Program-made: the position numbers and the translations under genes
Assembly: GCA_026989685.1 (NCBI GenBank)
Contig: JALSIV010000314.1
Coordinates: 1 to 43,553 of the forward strand
Direction of reading: 5' to 3'
From: Pirellulaceae bacterium
GTDB taxonomy: Bacteria > Planctomycetota > Planctomycetia > Pirellulales > Pirellulaceae
Length of the DNA stretch: 43,553 nucleotides
The notes under the pieces: model-generated
Database searches by the model: none
The model's input: the letters and a program-made list of their open reading frames with translations, nothing else
Told to the model about the DNA's origin: nothing
Shown here: in pieces, positions 24,754-33,494 of the stretch
Numbering within the stretch: position 1 is the first letter of the stretch
How the letters are laid out: every line of letters starts with the position of its first letter

Positions 24754-25764
24754 TCAACCACCGTAATGCGAGAGGATTTCCCGTAGGACCGTTCGGCCGG
24801 TCTTTCCGTCGGCCAACGCTTCGTAGTTGAGCCGAATGCGGTGCAGAATCACGTCTTCCGCCAGCGCGAACAGGTCGTCGGGAACGACATAGCTGCGGCC
24901 GTGGATGAGAGCCCGCGCCCTCGAGGCCTTGACCAAAGCGATCCCGGCTCGGGGACTCCCGCCCAGCTCCAGATCGGGATGGCTGCGAGTCCGGTTGACG
25001 ATCTCGATGACGTGTTCCAGAAACGTGTCACTGACGTGGACGTGATGGACCGCGTCCATGGCGGCAACCAACTCCTCGCATCCTCCAACCGGTTCCTTGT
25101 TCAGGACATCGAACTCCGTCTTGACCACGGCACCTCGATCCTGACGAGCGATCCCCAACTGCATGTTCCGCCGCAGTACCTCCAGCTCCTCGTCGGGAGC
25201 CGGATAATCGAGTCGATGGCACAACATGAACCGGTCGAGCTGAGCTTCGGGCAGTTCGAACGTGCCGCTCTGCTCGACCGGGTTCTGCGTGGCGATCACC
25301 AGAAACGGCGCCGGCAAAGTGAACGTCGTGTCGCCAATCGTCACCTTCCGTTCCTGCATCGCCTCCAACAGGGCGCTCTGGACCTTGGGAGCCGCTCGAT
25401 TGATCTCGTCGGCCAACAGCAGGTTCGTGAAGATCGGTCCTTTGTGGATGCGGAATTCGTGGTTCCGCTGATCGAGAATCTCCGCCCCGAGAATATCCGA
25501 GGGAAGTAGATCGATGGTGAACTGGATACGCGCGAACTCGAGGTCGATCGATTTGGAAAGGACCGACACCAGCAGCGTCTTGGCAAGTCCGGGTACGCCT
25601 TGCAGCAGCAGGTGACCGCCGGTAAACAGGGCGACCAGCATGCGCTCGACCACCACATCCTGGCCGACCACCACCGACGCCACCCGCTCGCGGATCCGCT
25701 CCACGAAGGCAGCAACACCAGCCGGCAATGCGGGAGTCTCTTGCGAAGAAGAAGTGATAGACAT
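24754..25764 (-). CDS. MoxR-family AAA+ ATPase
   Basis: This 336-residue AAA+ protein has Walker A G56-V-P-G-L-A-K-T63, Walker B L-L-L-A-D-E120-I-N-R-A, sensor 1 in A-T-Q-N-P-V-E, and an Arg finger region in P-E-A-Q-L-D-R-F. MoxR ATPases act as chaperones that remodel or load metal or cofactor partners, with vWA proteins as adaptors. ATG 25764 (M-S-I-T-S-S-S) is preferred: the family core begins about 15 residues later, and the longer open frame upstream runs through a repeat copy and lacks similarity. It is the first gene of a seven-gene minus-strand operon running to 16320. Confidence 0.93.
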   Translation of the reverse strand: MSITSSSQETPALPAGVAAFVERIRERVASVVVGQDVVVERMLVALFTGGHLLLQGVPGLAKTLLVSVLSKSIDLEFARIQFTIDLLPSDILGAEILDQRNHEFRIHKGPIFTNLLLADEINRAAPKVQSALLEAMQERKVTIGDTTFTLPAPFLVIATQNPVEQSGTFELPEAQLDRFMLCHRLDYPAPDEELEVLRRNMQLGIARQDRGAVVKTEFDVLNKEPVGGCEELVAAMDAVHHVHVSDTFLEHVIEIVNRTRSHPDLELGGSPRAGIALVKASRARALIHGRSYVVPDDLFALAEDVILHRIRLNYEALADGKTGRTVLREILSHYGG

Positions 25765-26110
25765 GATGACGTGTCGATTTCGCCTCAGGCAAGAGCTGCA
25801 ACGACACTTCCGACCGCCAGGCCATCGGTTCGAAGATGGATGGCAATGCGAACAGCCTGGTTGCAGGCTCGAGTTTCTCTGATTTCCTGAATCGGGTGGA
25901 GGTTGTCCATGGAAGGCTGGCCGATCGTCATGCGGCGCAGCCGACTCCCGGCGTTGGCTCCCCCCAGCAGAGTCATTGTAGGCAGACCGTGCGGCAGAAT
26001 GCAATCGGCGAGGCTGAACGAGAAAATGTTTAGAGCCTGCAACAAAACCCGCCGCGCCGCCTTCCGGCCTCGGGCGCGTTGCTTGCAGCATGGAGTTTTG
26101 TGACAGCCTC
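25765..26110. other. Upstream region of moxR operon
   Basis: These 346 bases between the DUF1552 stop and the moxR start hold no convincing gene. The far end is taken up by copy B of the 78-bp element (26033-26110), directly abutting the DUF1552 stop codon. The remaining 268 bases should contain the promoter of the moxR operon; no clear consensus was seen. Confidence 0.4.
26033..26110 (+). repeat. 78-bp dispersed element, copy B
   Basis: This is the reference copy: it opens GAGCCTGCAACAAAAC and closes GTTTTGTGACAGCCTC, which are inverted repeats of 16 bp with three mismatches. TTA flanks both sides, a possible target duplication. The right edge is immediately next to the TAA stop (26111-26113) of the DUF1552 gene. 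Confidence 0.88.
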
Positions 26111-27442
26111 TTAGCCGTCCAGCGGCAACAATCCCGTGCTGTCGCCGAATCGGTCCATCTCGGCGCCCGCCATCCGGCAGATCGTCAGGTAGAGATTGTT
26201 GAGCGGAGTCTCCTTCGGATAATGACGGAGCCGGTCCGGTTGCAACTTCCCGCCGCCCCTTCCAGCCAACACGATCGGCAGGTCATGATGCGTGTGCCGG
26301 TTCCCATCCGCAATCGCACTCCCATAGAGAATCAGGCAGTGATCGAGCAACGTGCCGTCCCCTTCGCCGATCGACTGCAGCTTGCTCAGAAAGTACGCGA
26401 ACTGTTCCACCAAGAACGTATCGATTTTGGTAATGTCCTCCATTTTCTGCGGGTTGTTCTGGTGGTGCGACAAGCTGTGATGTCCACCCTTGACGCCGAT
26501 CATCGGATAGCTGCGGTTGCTTCCCGCGTTCCCCAGCATGAACGTGCTGATCCGCGTCGTGTCGGTTTGAAACGCCAGTACCATGATGTCGTACATCAAG
26601 CGGATATGGTCGGCAATCTCCCGAGGGATCCCTGCCGGAACGTCATATTCGGGAACCTCGCTGGCCTGCGTCGCTTCCCGCTCGATGCGAAGCTCCAGTT
26701 CACGAACACTGGTGAAATACTCGTCCAGTTTGCGCTGGTCCTTCTTCCCCAAACGCCGCCGCAGCAATGCGGCATCCTCGGCTACCAAATCCAACACACT
26801 CTTGCGGTAGACGTTCCGTTCGGCTCGCCCCTTCGCATTCGCCGCGTCGCCAAACAGCCGCTCGAAAGCCGACTTGGGGTTGATCTCTTTGGCCATCGGC
26901 GTGGTCGCCGTCTTCCAGGAAATGTTGGCCGAGTAAGCACAACTGTAGCCCGAGTCGCAACTGCCACTGTTCCTACCCCGCTCGACGCCCAACTCCAAGG
27001 ACGGCAGTTTCGTCTGCCGCCCGATCCGGCGAGCCGCTGCCTGGTCGACCGATACGCCGACCCGGATGTCGGCACCGGCCGTCTTCTTCGGCTGGGCGCC
27101 GGTGAGGAAGGAAGCGGCATTGCGCGCATGGTCTCCGGCACCGTCGCCGTTGGCGCGGCCGTGTTTCTGAGTCAAGCCGGTGAAGACCGTAAGCTGCCGC
27201 TTGAACGGTTCGAGTGGTGCCAACGTGCGGGACAGCCGCCAATTCTTCCCGGCTCCCTCCGGTTTCCAGTTCGGCATGATGGCACCGTTGGGAAAGAACA
27301 CAAACGCCATTCGCACCGGTACCGGCGCCGTGCCGGTGGCAGCGCGCGCCGTGGGCACCATCGCTTCCAACAGCGGAAGGGCCATCGTGGTGCCAAGTCC
27401 CTTCAAAAACGTCCGCCGGGCAATTCGCGTTCGACCTGTCAT
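26111..27442 (-). CDS. DUF1552 protein with Tat signal
   Basis: This is a 443-residue protein of the planctomycete-rich DUF1552 family. The twin-arginine signal reads A-R9-R10-T-F-L-K-G followed by a hydrophobic stretch ending in A-R-A, so it should be exported folded. Family blocks include F-F-P-N-G-A-I-M-P-N-W, L-A-P-L-E and the C-terminal H-T-H-H-D-L-P-I-V-L-A-G-R-G-G-G. The fold belongs to the alkaline-phosphatase/sulfatase-like (DUF1501/DUF1552) group, but the substrate is unknown. The ATG at 27442 overlaps the stop of the upstream planctomycete cytochrome gene as ATGA, the usual pairing of these two families, so the products probably act together in the periplasm. Confidence 0.92.
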   Translation of the reverse strand: MTGRTRIARRTFLKGLGTTMALPLLEAMVPTARAATGTAPVPVRMAFVFFPNGAIMPNWKPEGAGKNWRLSRTLAPLEPFKRQLTVFTGLTQKHGRANGDGAGDHARNAASFLTGAQPKKTAGADIRVGVSVDQAAARRIGRQTKLPSLELGVERGRNSGSCDSGYSCAYSANISWKTATTPMAKEINPKSAFERLFGDAANAKGRAERNVYRKSVLDLVAEDAALLRRRLGKKDQRKLDEYFTSVRELELRIEREATQASEVPEYDVPAGIPREIADHIRLMYDIMVLAFQTDTTRISTFMLGNAGSNRSYPMIGVKGGHHSLSHHQNNPQKMEDITKIDTFLVEQFAYFLSKLQSIGEGDGTLLDHCLILYGSAIADGNRHTHHDLPIVLAGRGGGKLQPDRLRHYPKETPLNNLYLTICRMAGAEMDRFGDSTGLLPLDG

Positions 27443-29847
27443 CCGTCCGACTCCTGCTTGCTGACTGAAAGATGGGAGGGAACCGGCAGAGCATTGCCGC
27501 CTCGCATCCGAAATGGCTTGCTTTGCACGATGCCGTGTACCAACACCGTGAACCGATAATCGTTCCGCTTCAAATCGTCCAGAATCTCGTCGATGGCGCA
27601 CGTGTCATTGATCGTCAAGCCGCGGCCCAAGGCATAGGTCAGCATTTTGCGAGTCACCAGCCGAGCGAAACTGTCCTTGCGCCGCTTGAGTACCCGGACG
27701 AGTTCAACCGGCCCCGAGAAGGACTCACCGCTGGGCAACGTACCCCGCGAGTCGACTTCCATCCCTTCGGCCTTGGTCCGCCAACGGCCGATCGGGTCGA
27801 AGTTCTCAAAACCGAATCCGATCGGATCCAACGTATCGTGGCACGCCGCACAAGTCGGCATCTCACGGTGGAGTCGCAACTGCTCCCGCAGCGTCTTGGC
27901 TCCCGATTTCTTCGCCCCCTCCTCCAACGACTGCACCACCGCCGGCGGATCGGGCAACTTCACCCCCAGGATGTTGTCCAACACCCAGGCACCGCGACGC
28001 ACCAGCGACGTGCGGTTCGGATTCGACGTAAGCGTAAGGATACTGGCGTGAGTCAGCACACCGGCACGCTGGCCCCCCGGCAGCGACACTCGCCTCATCT
28101 GAGGCCCTTTCACGCCCGGGATTCCGTAATGTTTGGCGAGACGCTCGTTGACGAACGTGAAATCGGCGTCGAGGAAGTCGAGCAGGCTGCGATCCTCGCG
28201 GAAGACGGCTCTGGCAAACAGCTTCGTTTCAGTCACCATGTCCCTGCGCAACTCGGGTGTGAATTCGGGAAACAGCTCCTTGTCCGGCTGAACCTCCACC
28301 AGGTTGCTCAAGTTCAACCACTGGCTGGCGAAGTTGTCGACCAGCGCGTCGGCGCGAGGGTCTTTCAACATGCGATCGACTTGCTGTTGCAAGACGCGGG
28401 TATCTTGCAACTTGCCGGCGGCCGCCAGATCGAACAACTCGTCGTCGGGCATGGAACTCCAGAGAAAATAGGAGAGTCTGGAAGCCAACTCATACTGGCC
28501 GATCGGCTGCGATTTGCCCGTGTCTTTCGCCGCTTCTTCCACCCGAAAGAGAAAATGTGGGGAAAGCAGAATCGCTTCCAGAGCCACCTGCACCCCTCGC
28601 TCGAACGAATCGCCCCGCTCAACGGCGAATTCAACCAACCCCGCCATGCGATCGACCTCCGCCGAATCGACCGGGCGCCGGAAGGCCCGCGGCATCAGTC
28701 GCATGAGAATCTCTCGCGCCGCCTGTGCCACAGTCTTGTCAGGTCCCGGAGTCGCTACGATGATCCGACGATGATGCTCGGGCAACTCGAATCGGCCGGC
28801 CCCTTCCAGTTCGATGAAACGCACGCCCAAGTTGCGGTCCCGATCCTTCGGGTTCTTGGCGTTCGGCGCATAGTAGTCGTTGAGGAAGATAGCCTCGATC
28901 CGATGGCGTCCCCGTTCCAGCCGGCAGGTGAGTTTGTACTCTTTCGGCTTGCGATGACCTCGAATCTCGAATGTCTGGAGCGCCTTGCCGTCGACACGCA
29001 CTTCCATCTTCGCCAACTCCGGGCCGGCCTGGTCGGCCGCCGCTTCGATCCTCACGAGATACTCGCCCGTCAGTGGCACATCCACCTCACAATAGACCGA
29101 CCCGCGGGAAATCAAATGGACCCACTGCTCCCGAGGATGAGCGGCCCCGGTGACCTTGAGTTCTCCCGCGGTAAAACGCCGATTCGCTGCTCTGGTTTCC
29201 CGGCTGACGATCGCCGCCTCGGCGATCCTCTCCGCCGCGTCCACATACTTCTCCAGCAACAAGGGAGGCAACGAAGGGACGTCGGCGATGTTGCTGAAAC
29301 CGTATCCAACGTCGTCTGATGGAAAATCCTTGGCGGGGTCGATGTCGATTCCCAGCAGATCCCGCACCGTGTTGTTGTATTCGACTCGGTTCAGGCGATG
29401 CAGGGTCACCATTCCCGCATCATCCACCACGTCGCAATCGGCATGGTGCAGCTTGAGGTCAAGCCAGCGCACCACCGCTTCGCGTTCCTGGAGCGACGGC
29501 CGCTCGTCACAGTCGCGAGGCGGCATGGCGTCGATTCCGAGAAAACGGTAAGCCTTCTCCCACGTCTTGCGGTGGCTGTCGACGTGGGCAACCGACTCGA
29601 TGCCGGCAAACGAAACATCGCCTTCGGGGTCCTCCGCTCCGTGACAATCGAGGCAATATCTGCGGATCGTAGGCAACACGGTTTGTCGAAACGCGGCATC
29701 GGTGGCCACGCGCTTCGACTCACCACGTTCGCCAGCCGTTGCCGCCGCACCGGCGCCGACCAGCGCCACACTCAGCAGAATCGCCAGACTTGAGGGAAGT
29801 GGCTTGCGAAGGACCGCCAGCCTCCGGGACAAAACCAGCTTCATCAT
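27439..29847 (-). CDS. Planctomycete cytochrome / DUF1587-DUF1592-DUF1588-DUF1585 protein
   Basis: This 802-residue protein starts at the double ATG 29847/29844 behind GGAGCC. A signal peptide covers residues about 1-38. A c-type haem motif C65-L-D-C68-H69 lies in the N-terminal PSCyt1-like domain. The typical chain follows: DUF1587 (L-H-R-L-N-R-V-E-Y-N-N-T-V-R-D-L-L-G), a carbohydrate-binding-like insert, DUF1595, DUF1592 (Y-E-L-A-S-R-L-S-Y-F-L-W-S-S-M-P-D), DUF1588 with a second C-A-A-C-H motif near residue 660 (D-T-L-D-P-I-G-F-G-F-E-N-F-D), and DUF1585 at the end. The two haem sites point to periplasmic electron transfer, possibly in oxidative attack on polysaccharides (inference). It is coupled to the DUF1552 gene. 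Confidence 0.93.
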   Translation of the reverse strand: MMKLVLSRRLAVLRKPLPSSLAILLSVALVGAGAAATAGERGESKRVATDAAFRQTVLPTIRRYCLDCHGAEDPEGDVSFAGIESVAHVDSHRKTWEKAYRFLGIDAMPPRDCDERPSLQEREAVVRWLDLKLHHADCDVVDDAGMVTLHRLNRVEYNNTVRDLLGIDIDPAKDFPSDDVGYGFSNIADVPSLPPLLLEKYVDAAERIAEAAIVSRETRAANRRFTAGELKVTGAAHPREQWVHLISRGSVYCEVDVPLTGEYLVRIEAAADQAGPELAKMEVRVDGKALQTFEIRGHRKPKEYKLTCRLERGRHRIEAIFLNDYYAPNAKNPKDRDRNLGVRFIELEGAGRFELPEHHRRIIVATPGPDKTVAQAAREILMRLMPRAFRRPVDSAEVDRMAGLVEFAVERGDSFERGVQVALEAILLSPHFLFRVEEAAKDTGKSQPIGQYELASRLSYFLWSSMPDDELFDLAAAGKLQDTRVLQQQVDRMLKDPRADALVDNFASQWLNLSNLVEVQPDKELFPEFTPELRRDMVTETKLFARAVFREDRSLLDFLDADFTFVNERLAKHYGIPGVKGPQMRRVSLPGGQRAGVLTHASILTLTSNPNRTSLVRRGAWVLDNILGVKLPDPPAVVQSLEEGAKKSGAKTLREQLRLHREMPTCAACHDTLDPIGFGFENFDPIGRWRTKAEGMEVDSRGTLPSGESFSGPVELVRVLKRRKDSFARLVTRKMLTYALGRGLTINDTCAIDEILDDLKRNDYRFTVLVHGIVQSKPFRMRGGNALPVPSHLSVSKQESDG

Positions 29848-30217
29848 GGTAGGTGGCTCCCTGGTTGAGTGGATGGCCGGAAACGCGAAATCAGCCGTGA
29901 GGCGTTGCCAGGTGGGGGGATGACGACCGCTCGACACTGCAGATCGGGCCGCGCGAATGCCAAGGGGTGGGGGGCTTCCCGGCTACGGAAAGACTACTGG
30001 ATCAATTTATCCGATAATGGCCCTGCGGTCAATCCGCTGGGCGCAAAGGCGGCGATGCGCCCCCCGCTGGGGTCAGTCTGGGAGTCGATGCCAGCGTCGT
30101 AGAACGTGTCACCGGCCACGGTCCCGCCAACCGCGTAATCGACGGCGGTGACAACTGGTCTTCGTCCCACAACACCGGCAACGGAGGGTGTTGGCGGCCT
30201 GCAGGCCGGCGCAAGTG
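29848..30217. other. Intergenic region between the EutBC fusion and the cytochrome gene
   Basis: These 370 bases hold no gene I can support. A 75-codon frame on minus (29994-30221) starting at a TTG that overlaps the EutBC stop reads A-V-D-Y-A-V-G-G-T-V-A-G-D-T-F-Y-D in its centre. It could be a small protein or the remnant of one, but no family is recognised. The promoter of the cytochrome/DUF1552 pair should lie at 29848-29990. Confidence 0.3.
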
Positions 30218-32518
30218 TCAAGATCCCAGCGATTGCAAGATCCGAACGGTGGCGATCGCGGCCTTGTCGGGCGAAAGCGCGGTGGTGGCGACTCCCGAGA
30301 CGACTTTGGTGATGTCGTGATCGACTTTTCCACTCTGCCAGATTTCGCCAGTCGTCCGGGTGATGTAGATCGAAAACGTGTGATGCCCAGTCCCCGGACG
30401 TTCTCCGATGACGTGGAGAATCGCGCGCAATCCCTTCAGCCCACCGAACAGGGCTTCACCTATGCGGTAACCGGCACGGACTCGGCCCGCCGTCAGCACG
30501 ATATGTTCCGGCGCCACTTGGTAACCATCCCCCGCTAGACCCTTCCGAACTCGCTCCAGGTACGGAGCCAACTGGCCGGGATCGCTGATCGCCAGGGCGT
30601 TGAGTCCATCCGAAACGACGATTTGCACATCGTACCGACCCGCGTGCTCTCGCCGCAGCGCACGAAGAGCATTCATCGAAGCCGGTTGCAGCTTTTCCCC
30701 GGTTTCCGGGTGCAGAATATATTCGCTGCGATCGCGCGAGGTGGTCTTCAGTGGCCGCACCTGAGGAATGGTGGCGATGAACTGCGGCGTGAGCCGAGAC
30801 CAGATGCTCTTTTTCGCGTCCCGGTAGATGTGGTGGATGTTCCGATGCAACTGCGGCGCCAAGTCCCACGGATGATCGCCGTGCCCGCTGGCGATGAATA
30901 CCCCTCGACCACTCACCGCTCGCAGTTGATCGCGCCCTTCGGCGCGGATCACGGCCTCATCACGACCATCTCCGCGACGCCGCTGGTACTGCACGTAGAC
31001 CCACAGCGGATCGCCAAAGTGAGCCGTCGGCCTGCCCCGGCTGTCGATCACTCCCAGTTCCTGAAAAAACTTCCACATCTCGTCATTCACGCGATAGCCG
31101 AATTTCTCTCGAATCCGCACGTGATCTTGATATCCGGTGGTGAGGTAACCCAGCATGGGGTCGATTTTCGTCGGCAGCGCCATCAGGTACGCCGGGTTGG
31201 CCGGCATGATTTGATCGATGCACCAATCGAGGTCGTCCAGTGACACATCCATGTGCAGCGTTGAGCAGACATCGAGTCCGATGCAGAGCCCGTGGAGTTT
31301 GCCCATCACGATGTCTTCCAGGCAGCACCGCACCAACTGCTCTTTGGTGCGGAAGACCTCCGGGCCGATGAAGCCGGCGACGTCATTGAGGTGGACCCAG
31401 GGGCGGAATCGGCTGCCGCTACGGCGCTGCGCTCGAGCCATCTCCGCGGTAAGAGCTCGAGCGAATCCGTACTTGCGCGCCTCGTGCAGCACCATGTCGA
31501 ACCCGTGGCCGTGCCCGTTGGTGAAATCGGCTCCTTGACCGGTTTCGAAATAGAGACCATAACGGCCGGTCTGATGGCGCGCCCGCTGCACCATCTTCTG
31601 CACGCTGATCCCGAACGTCGCGTTGGCACTGTCGGTCCCCGCGATACTCTGGAACCACAGCGCGGTCCTTCCCGGCAGCCGCTGCTCCACTTCAGCCTGC
31701 ACATCGATGTGAGAAAGCACGCAGTGAGGAAGCACGTCCTCCAAACCGAAAGTGCGGATCAACTCTTGCAATGCCCCCTCGACCGTCGCCACCGACTCGG
31801 TCTCGCTCGACACCGGATTGGTTCCCAAGAGCACATCGCCCACGGCATACGACCACGCGTCGAACACCTGCCAGCGAATGTCGTCCAGGTTGTCGGTCGG
31901 AGAGTTGGGCTGGACGCGAGCGCCCAGATAGCCCTTCGCGCCGATCCGACTCCCGGGCAGTACGTTGAAGATCTTCGAGCCGACGGCGATCAACTCGTCA
32001 TTCGTCATCAGCTTGACCACGCAACCGATCACCTGACTGGAGAGTCCCGGTATCAGCGCGCGAATGGCCGGCTCGTCCCGCTCGAGCAAGAAAGTCTTGA
32101 GTTGGCCGATGGTGAGTTGATGGACCGGCTCGCGCGCCCGGAGGTCGATCGCCTGCAGCGAAAATCGGTGGAGGTCGTCCGCCAGAACGGGATGGGCGTC
32201 GATGTCGGCGACTCGAGTAGCGGAAAGGAGCGACCGGGCGCTGGCTCGCTCCGCCGCATCGGCCGCCGCCACACCAACAATCTGGTCGCCTTCTTTGAAC
32301 TCATTAGCGGCCCCCAGAATGAACTTGTAGCGATCAAGACGGAAACCACCGGAGGTCCGGCGGAGGAACTGGAACACGTCTTCGCCGGCCCGCACGTCGC
32401 GCAGCAGACTTCTCGCGGCAGGCGCTGCCCACGCACTGCTGGAACCATGCGAGCCCGCCACTGCCAGCAGAGCAGCGCCGCCGGCCAGCGAGCCGAGAAA
32501 CTCTCGTCGATGCGGCAT
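30218..32518 (-). CDS. Ethanolamine ammonia-lyase, fused large and small subunits (EutB-EutC), with Tat signal
   Basis: This 766-residue single chain starts at ATG 32518 (GGAGG site). Residues 1-31 form a twin-arginine signal (H-R4-R5-E-F-L-G-S-L-A-G-G, ending A-W-A). Residues about 40-500 are the EutB TIM-barrel: L-G-A-A-N-E-F-K-E-G-D, V-A-A-A-D-A-A-E-R, R-L-Q/V-Q-P-N, Y-F-E-T-G-Q-G-A, F-I-G-P-E and L-E-D-I-V-M-G-K-L-H-G. Residues about 520-766 are EutC: V-V-S-D-G-L-N-A, L-T-A-G-R-V-R-A-G-Y-R-I-G-E, V-I-G-E-R-P-G-T-G, and D-H-D-I-T-K. The enzyme is adenosylcobalamin-dependent and converts ethanolamine to acetaldehyde and ammonia. No reactivase (EutA), microcompartment or permease gene is nearby. 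Fusion and export are both unlike the cytoplasmic E. coli enzyme. Confidence 0.92.
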   Translation of the reverse strand: MPHRREFLGSLAGGAALLAVAGSHGSSSAWAAPAARSLLRDVRAGEDVFQFLRRTSGGFRLDRYKFILGAANEFKEGDQIVGVAAADAAERASARSLLSATRVADIDAHPVLADDLHRFSLQAIDLRAREPVHQLTIGQLKTFLLERDEPAIRALIPGLSSQVIGCVVKLMTNDELIAVGSKIFNVLPGSRIGAKGYLGARVQPNSPTDNLDDIRWQVFDAWSYAVGDVLLGTNPVSSETESVATVEGALQELIRTFGLEDVLPHCVLSHIDVQAEVEQRLPGRTALWFQSIAGTDSANATFGISVQKMVQRARHQTGRYGLYFETGQGADFTNGHGHGFDMVLHEARKYGFARALTAEMARAQRRSGSRFRPWVHLNDVAGFIGPEVFRTKEQLVRCCLEDIVMGKLHGLCIGLDVCSTLHMDVSLDDLDWCIDQIMPANPAYLMALPTKIDPMLGYLTTGYQDHVRIREKFGYRVNDEMWKFFQELGVIDSRGRPTAHFGDPLWVYVQYQRRRGDGRDEAVIRAEGRDQLRAVSGRGVFIASGHGDHPWDLAPQLHRNIHHIYRDAKKSIWSRLTPQFIATIPQVRPLKTTSRDRSEYILHPETGEKLQPASMNALRALRREHAGRYDVQIVVSDGLNALAISDPGQLAPYLERVRKGLAGDGYQVAPEHIVLTAGRVRAGYRIGEALFGGLKGLRAILHVIGERPGTGHHTFSIYITRTTGEIWQSGKVDHDITKVVSGVATTALSPDKAAIATVRILQSLGS

Positions 32519-32850
32519 GGGGAACCTCCGGAAACTCGAGTCTGGTCGCCCAACTTCCACCCATCACACTCCTATTGAACCATATCCCGATACGGGGGGC
32601 CAGTCGTTCGATCGTCTTTTCGCGGTAGGGACGGGCGCTGGGCGCGCATCGCGGGTACCCCGGAGGGACGGAGCCATCATGACCGGGCAGGAAGAAATTT
32701 CCATTCATCCGAAGAATCCGTCGGGAGCTCGCATCTAACTTGTCGACATTGGTGAACTGCGCCGGTTACGAGTTCGCACACATCGACGGTGACTCGTGCC
32801 GCCCGGTGCGGAAGAGTTTTGGATTCCCATTCGAAAAGAGGATCGCTCAA
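32519..32850. other. Divergent intergenic region EutBC / metal-binding protein
   Basis: These 332 bases separate two divergent genes and should hold both promoters. The frame upstream of 32851 stays open from a TTG at 32740, but the signal peptide starts at 32851. No riboswitch-like cobalamin motif was recognised near the EutBC start; no repeat was seen. Confidence 0.4.
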
Positions 32851-33468
32851 ATGATGTTGTCACGTTCACGTTTCTGGTCGTTGCTCGTCACGGGGTTGGT
32901 TGTCACGGGCATCGTCGCCGGCAACGCCTTGGCGGATGAAGGACATGACCACGGTGGATCGAAGTCGGAACAGAAGATCGCCAAGACACTGGCGTCCCTT
33001 TCGCCGGCCGACCGTCAAGCGGCCGAGGCTCAGCGCTTTTGCCCGATGATGGTTCGGACTCGCTTGGGAGCCGACGGGAAGCCGATCAAGGTGAACATCA
33101 ACGGGCAGACCGTGTTCGTCTGTTGCAAGGGGTGCGTCGAGGACGCCAAGGAAGACGGCCAGGCGACGCTGAAAATGGCCAAGAAGCTGACAAAGGCGTC
33201 GGCCAACATCGCCAAACTCGGTCCCCGTGACCGAGCTGCCGCGGAAGCTCAGAAATACTGTGCCGTGCAGACCGACAGCATGCTGGGGATCATGGGCCCG
33301 CCGGTCAAGGTCCGAGTCAACGGCAAGACCGCCTTCCTCTGCTGCGGGGGTTGCCGAGCCAAGGCCCAGTCCAATCCGCAGGCAACTCTTGCAAATGTCG
33401 AGAAGCTGAAGAAAGCGGAGAAAGGGCACGGCCATGGCCACGATCACGGCCACAAGCACAATCACTGA
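32851..33468 (+). CDS. Secreted Cys/His-rich protein with two tandem metal-binding-like repeats
   Basis: This 205-residue protein starts at ATG 32851 (AGAGGA site). A signal peptide covers residues 1-28 (ends A-L-A). The mature N-terminus begins D-E-G-H-D-H. Two repeats of about 75 residues follow: C64 and C91-C92-x2-C95 in the first, C137 and C164-C165-x2-C168 in the second. Each has A-E-A-Q-[RK]-[FY]-C, then P-[IV]-K-V-x-[IV]-N-G-[QK]-T, then V-F-V/A-F-L and C-C-x-G-C. The C-terminus is H-G-H-G-H-D-H-G-H-K-H-N-H. The pattern looks like a periplasmic soft-metal (copper or zinc) binding or storage protein; the metal is not known. It stands alone on plus strand, with copy D of the 78-bp element 26 nt after its stop. 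Confidence 0.82.
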   Translation: MMLSRSRFWSLLVTGLVVTGIVAGNALADEGHDHGGSKSEQKIAKTLASLSPADRQAAEAQRFCPMMVRTRLGADGKPIKVNINGQTVFVCCKGCVEDAKEDGQATLKMAKKLTKASANIAKLGPRDRAAAEAQKYCAVQTDSMLGIMGPPVKVRVNGKTAFLCCGGCRAKAQSNPQATLANVEKLKKAEKGHGHGHDHGHKHNH

Positions 33469-33494
33469 GCCGCCCACCGCGAAGCCGCGTCGGA

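Noticed and set aside
25765-26091. Upstream extension of moxR through repeat copy B
   Set aside because: The extension lacks family similarity and encodes the mobile repeat; ATG 25764 matches the MoxR N-terminus.
32519-32600. Cobalamin riboswitch upstream of the B12-dependent EutBC fusion
   Set aside because: No B12-box-like sequence or fitting helices recognised in the leader.
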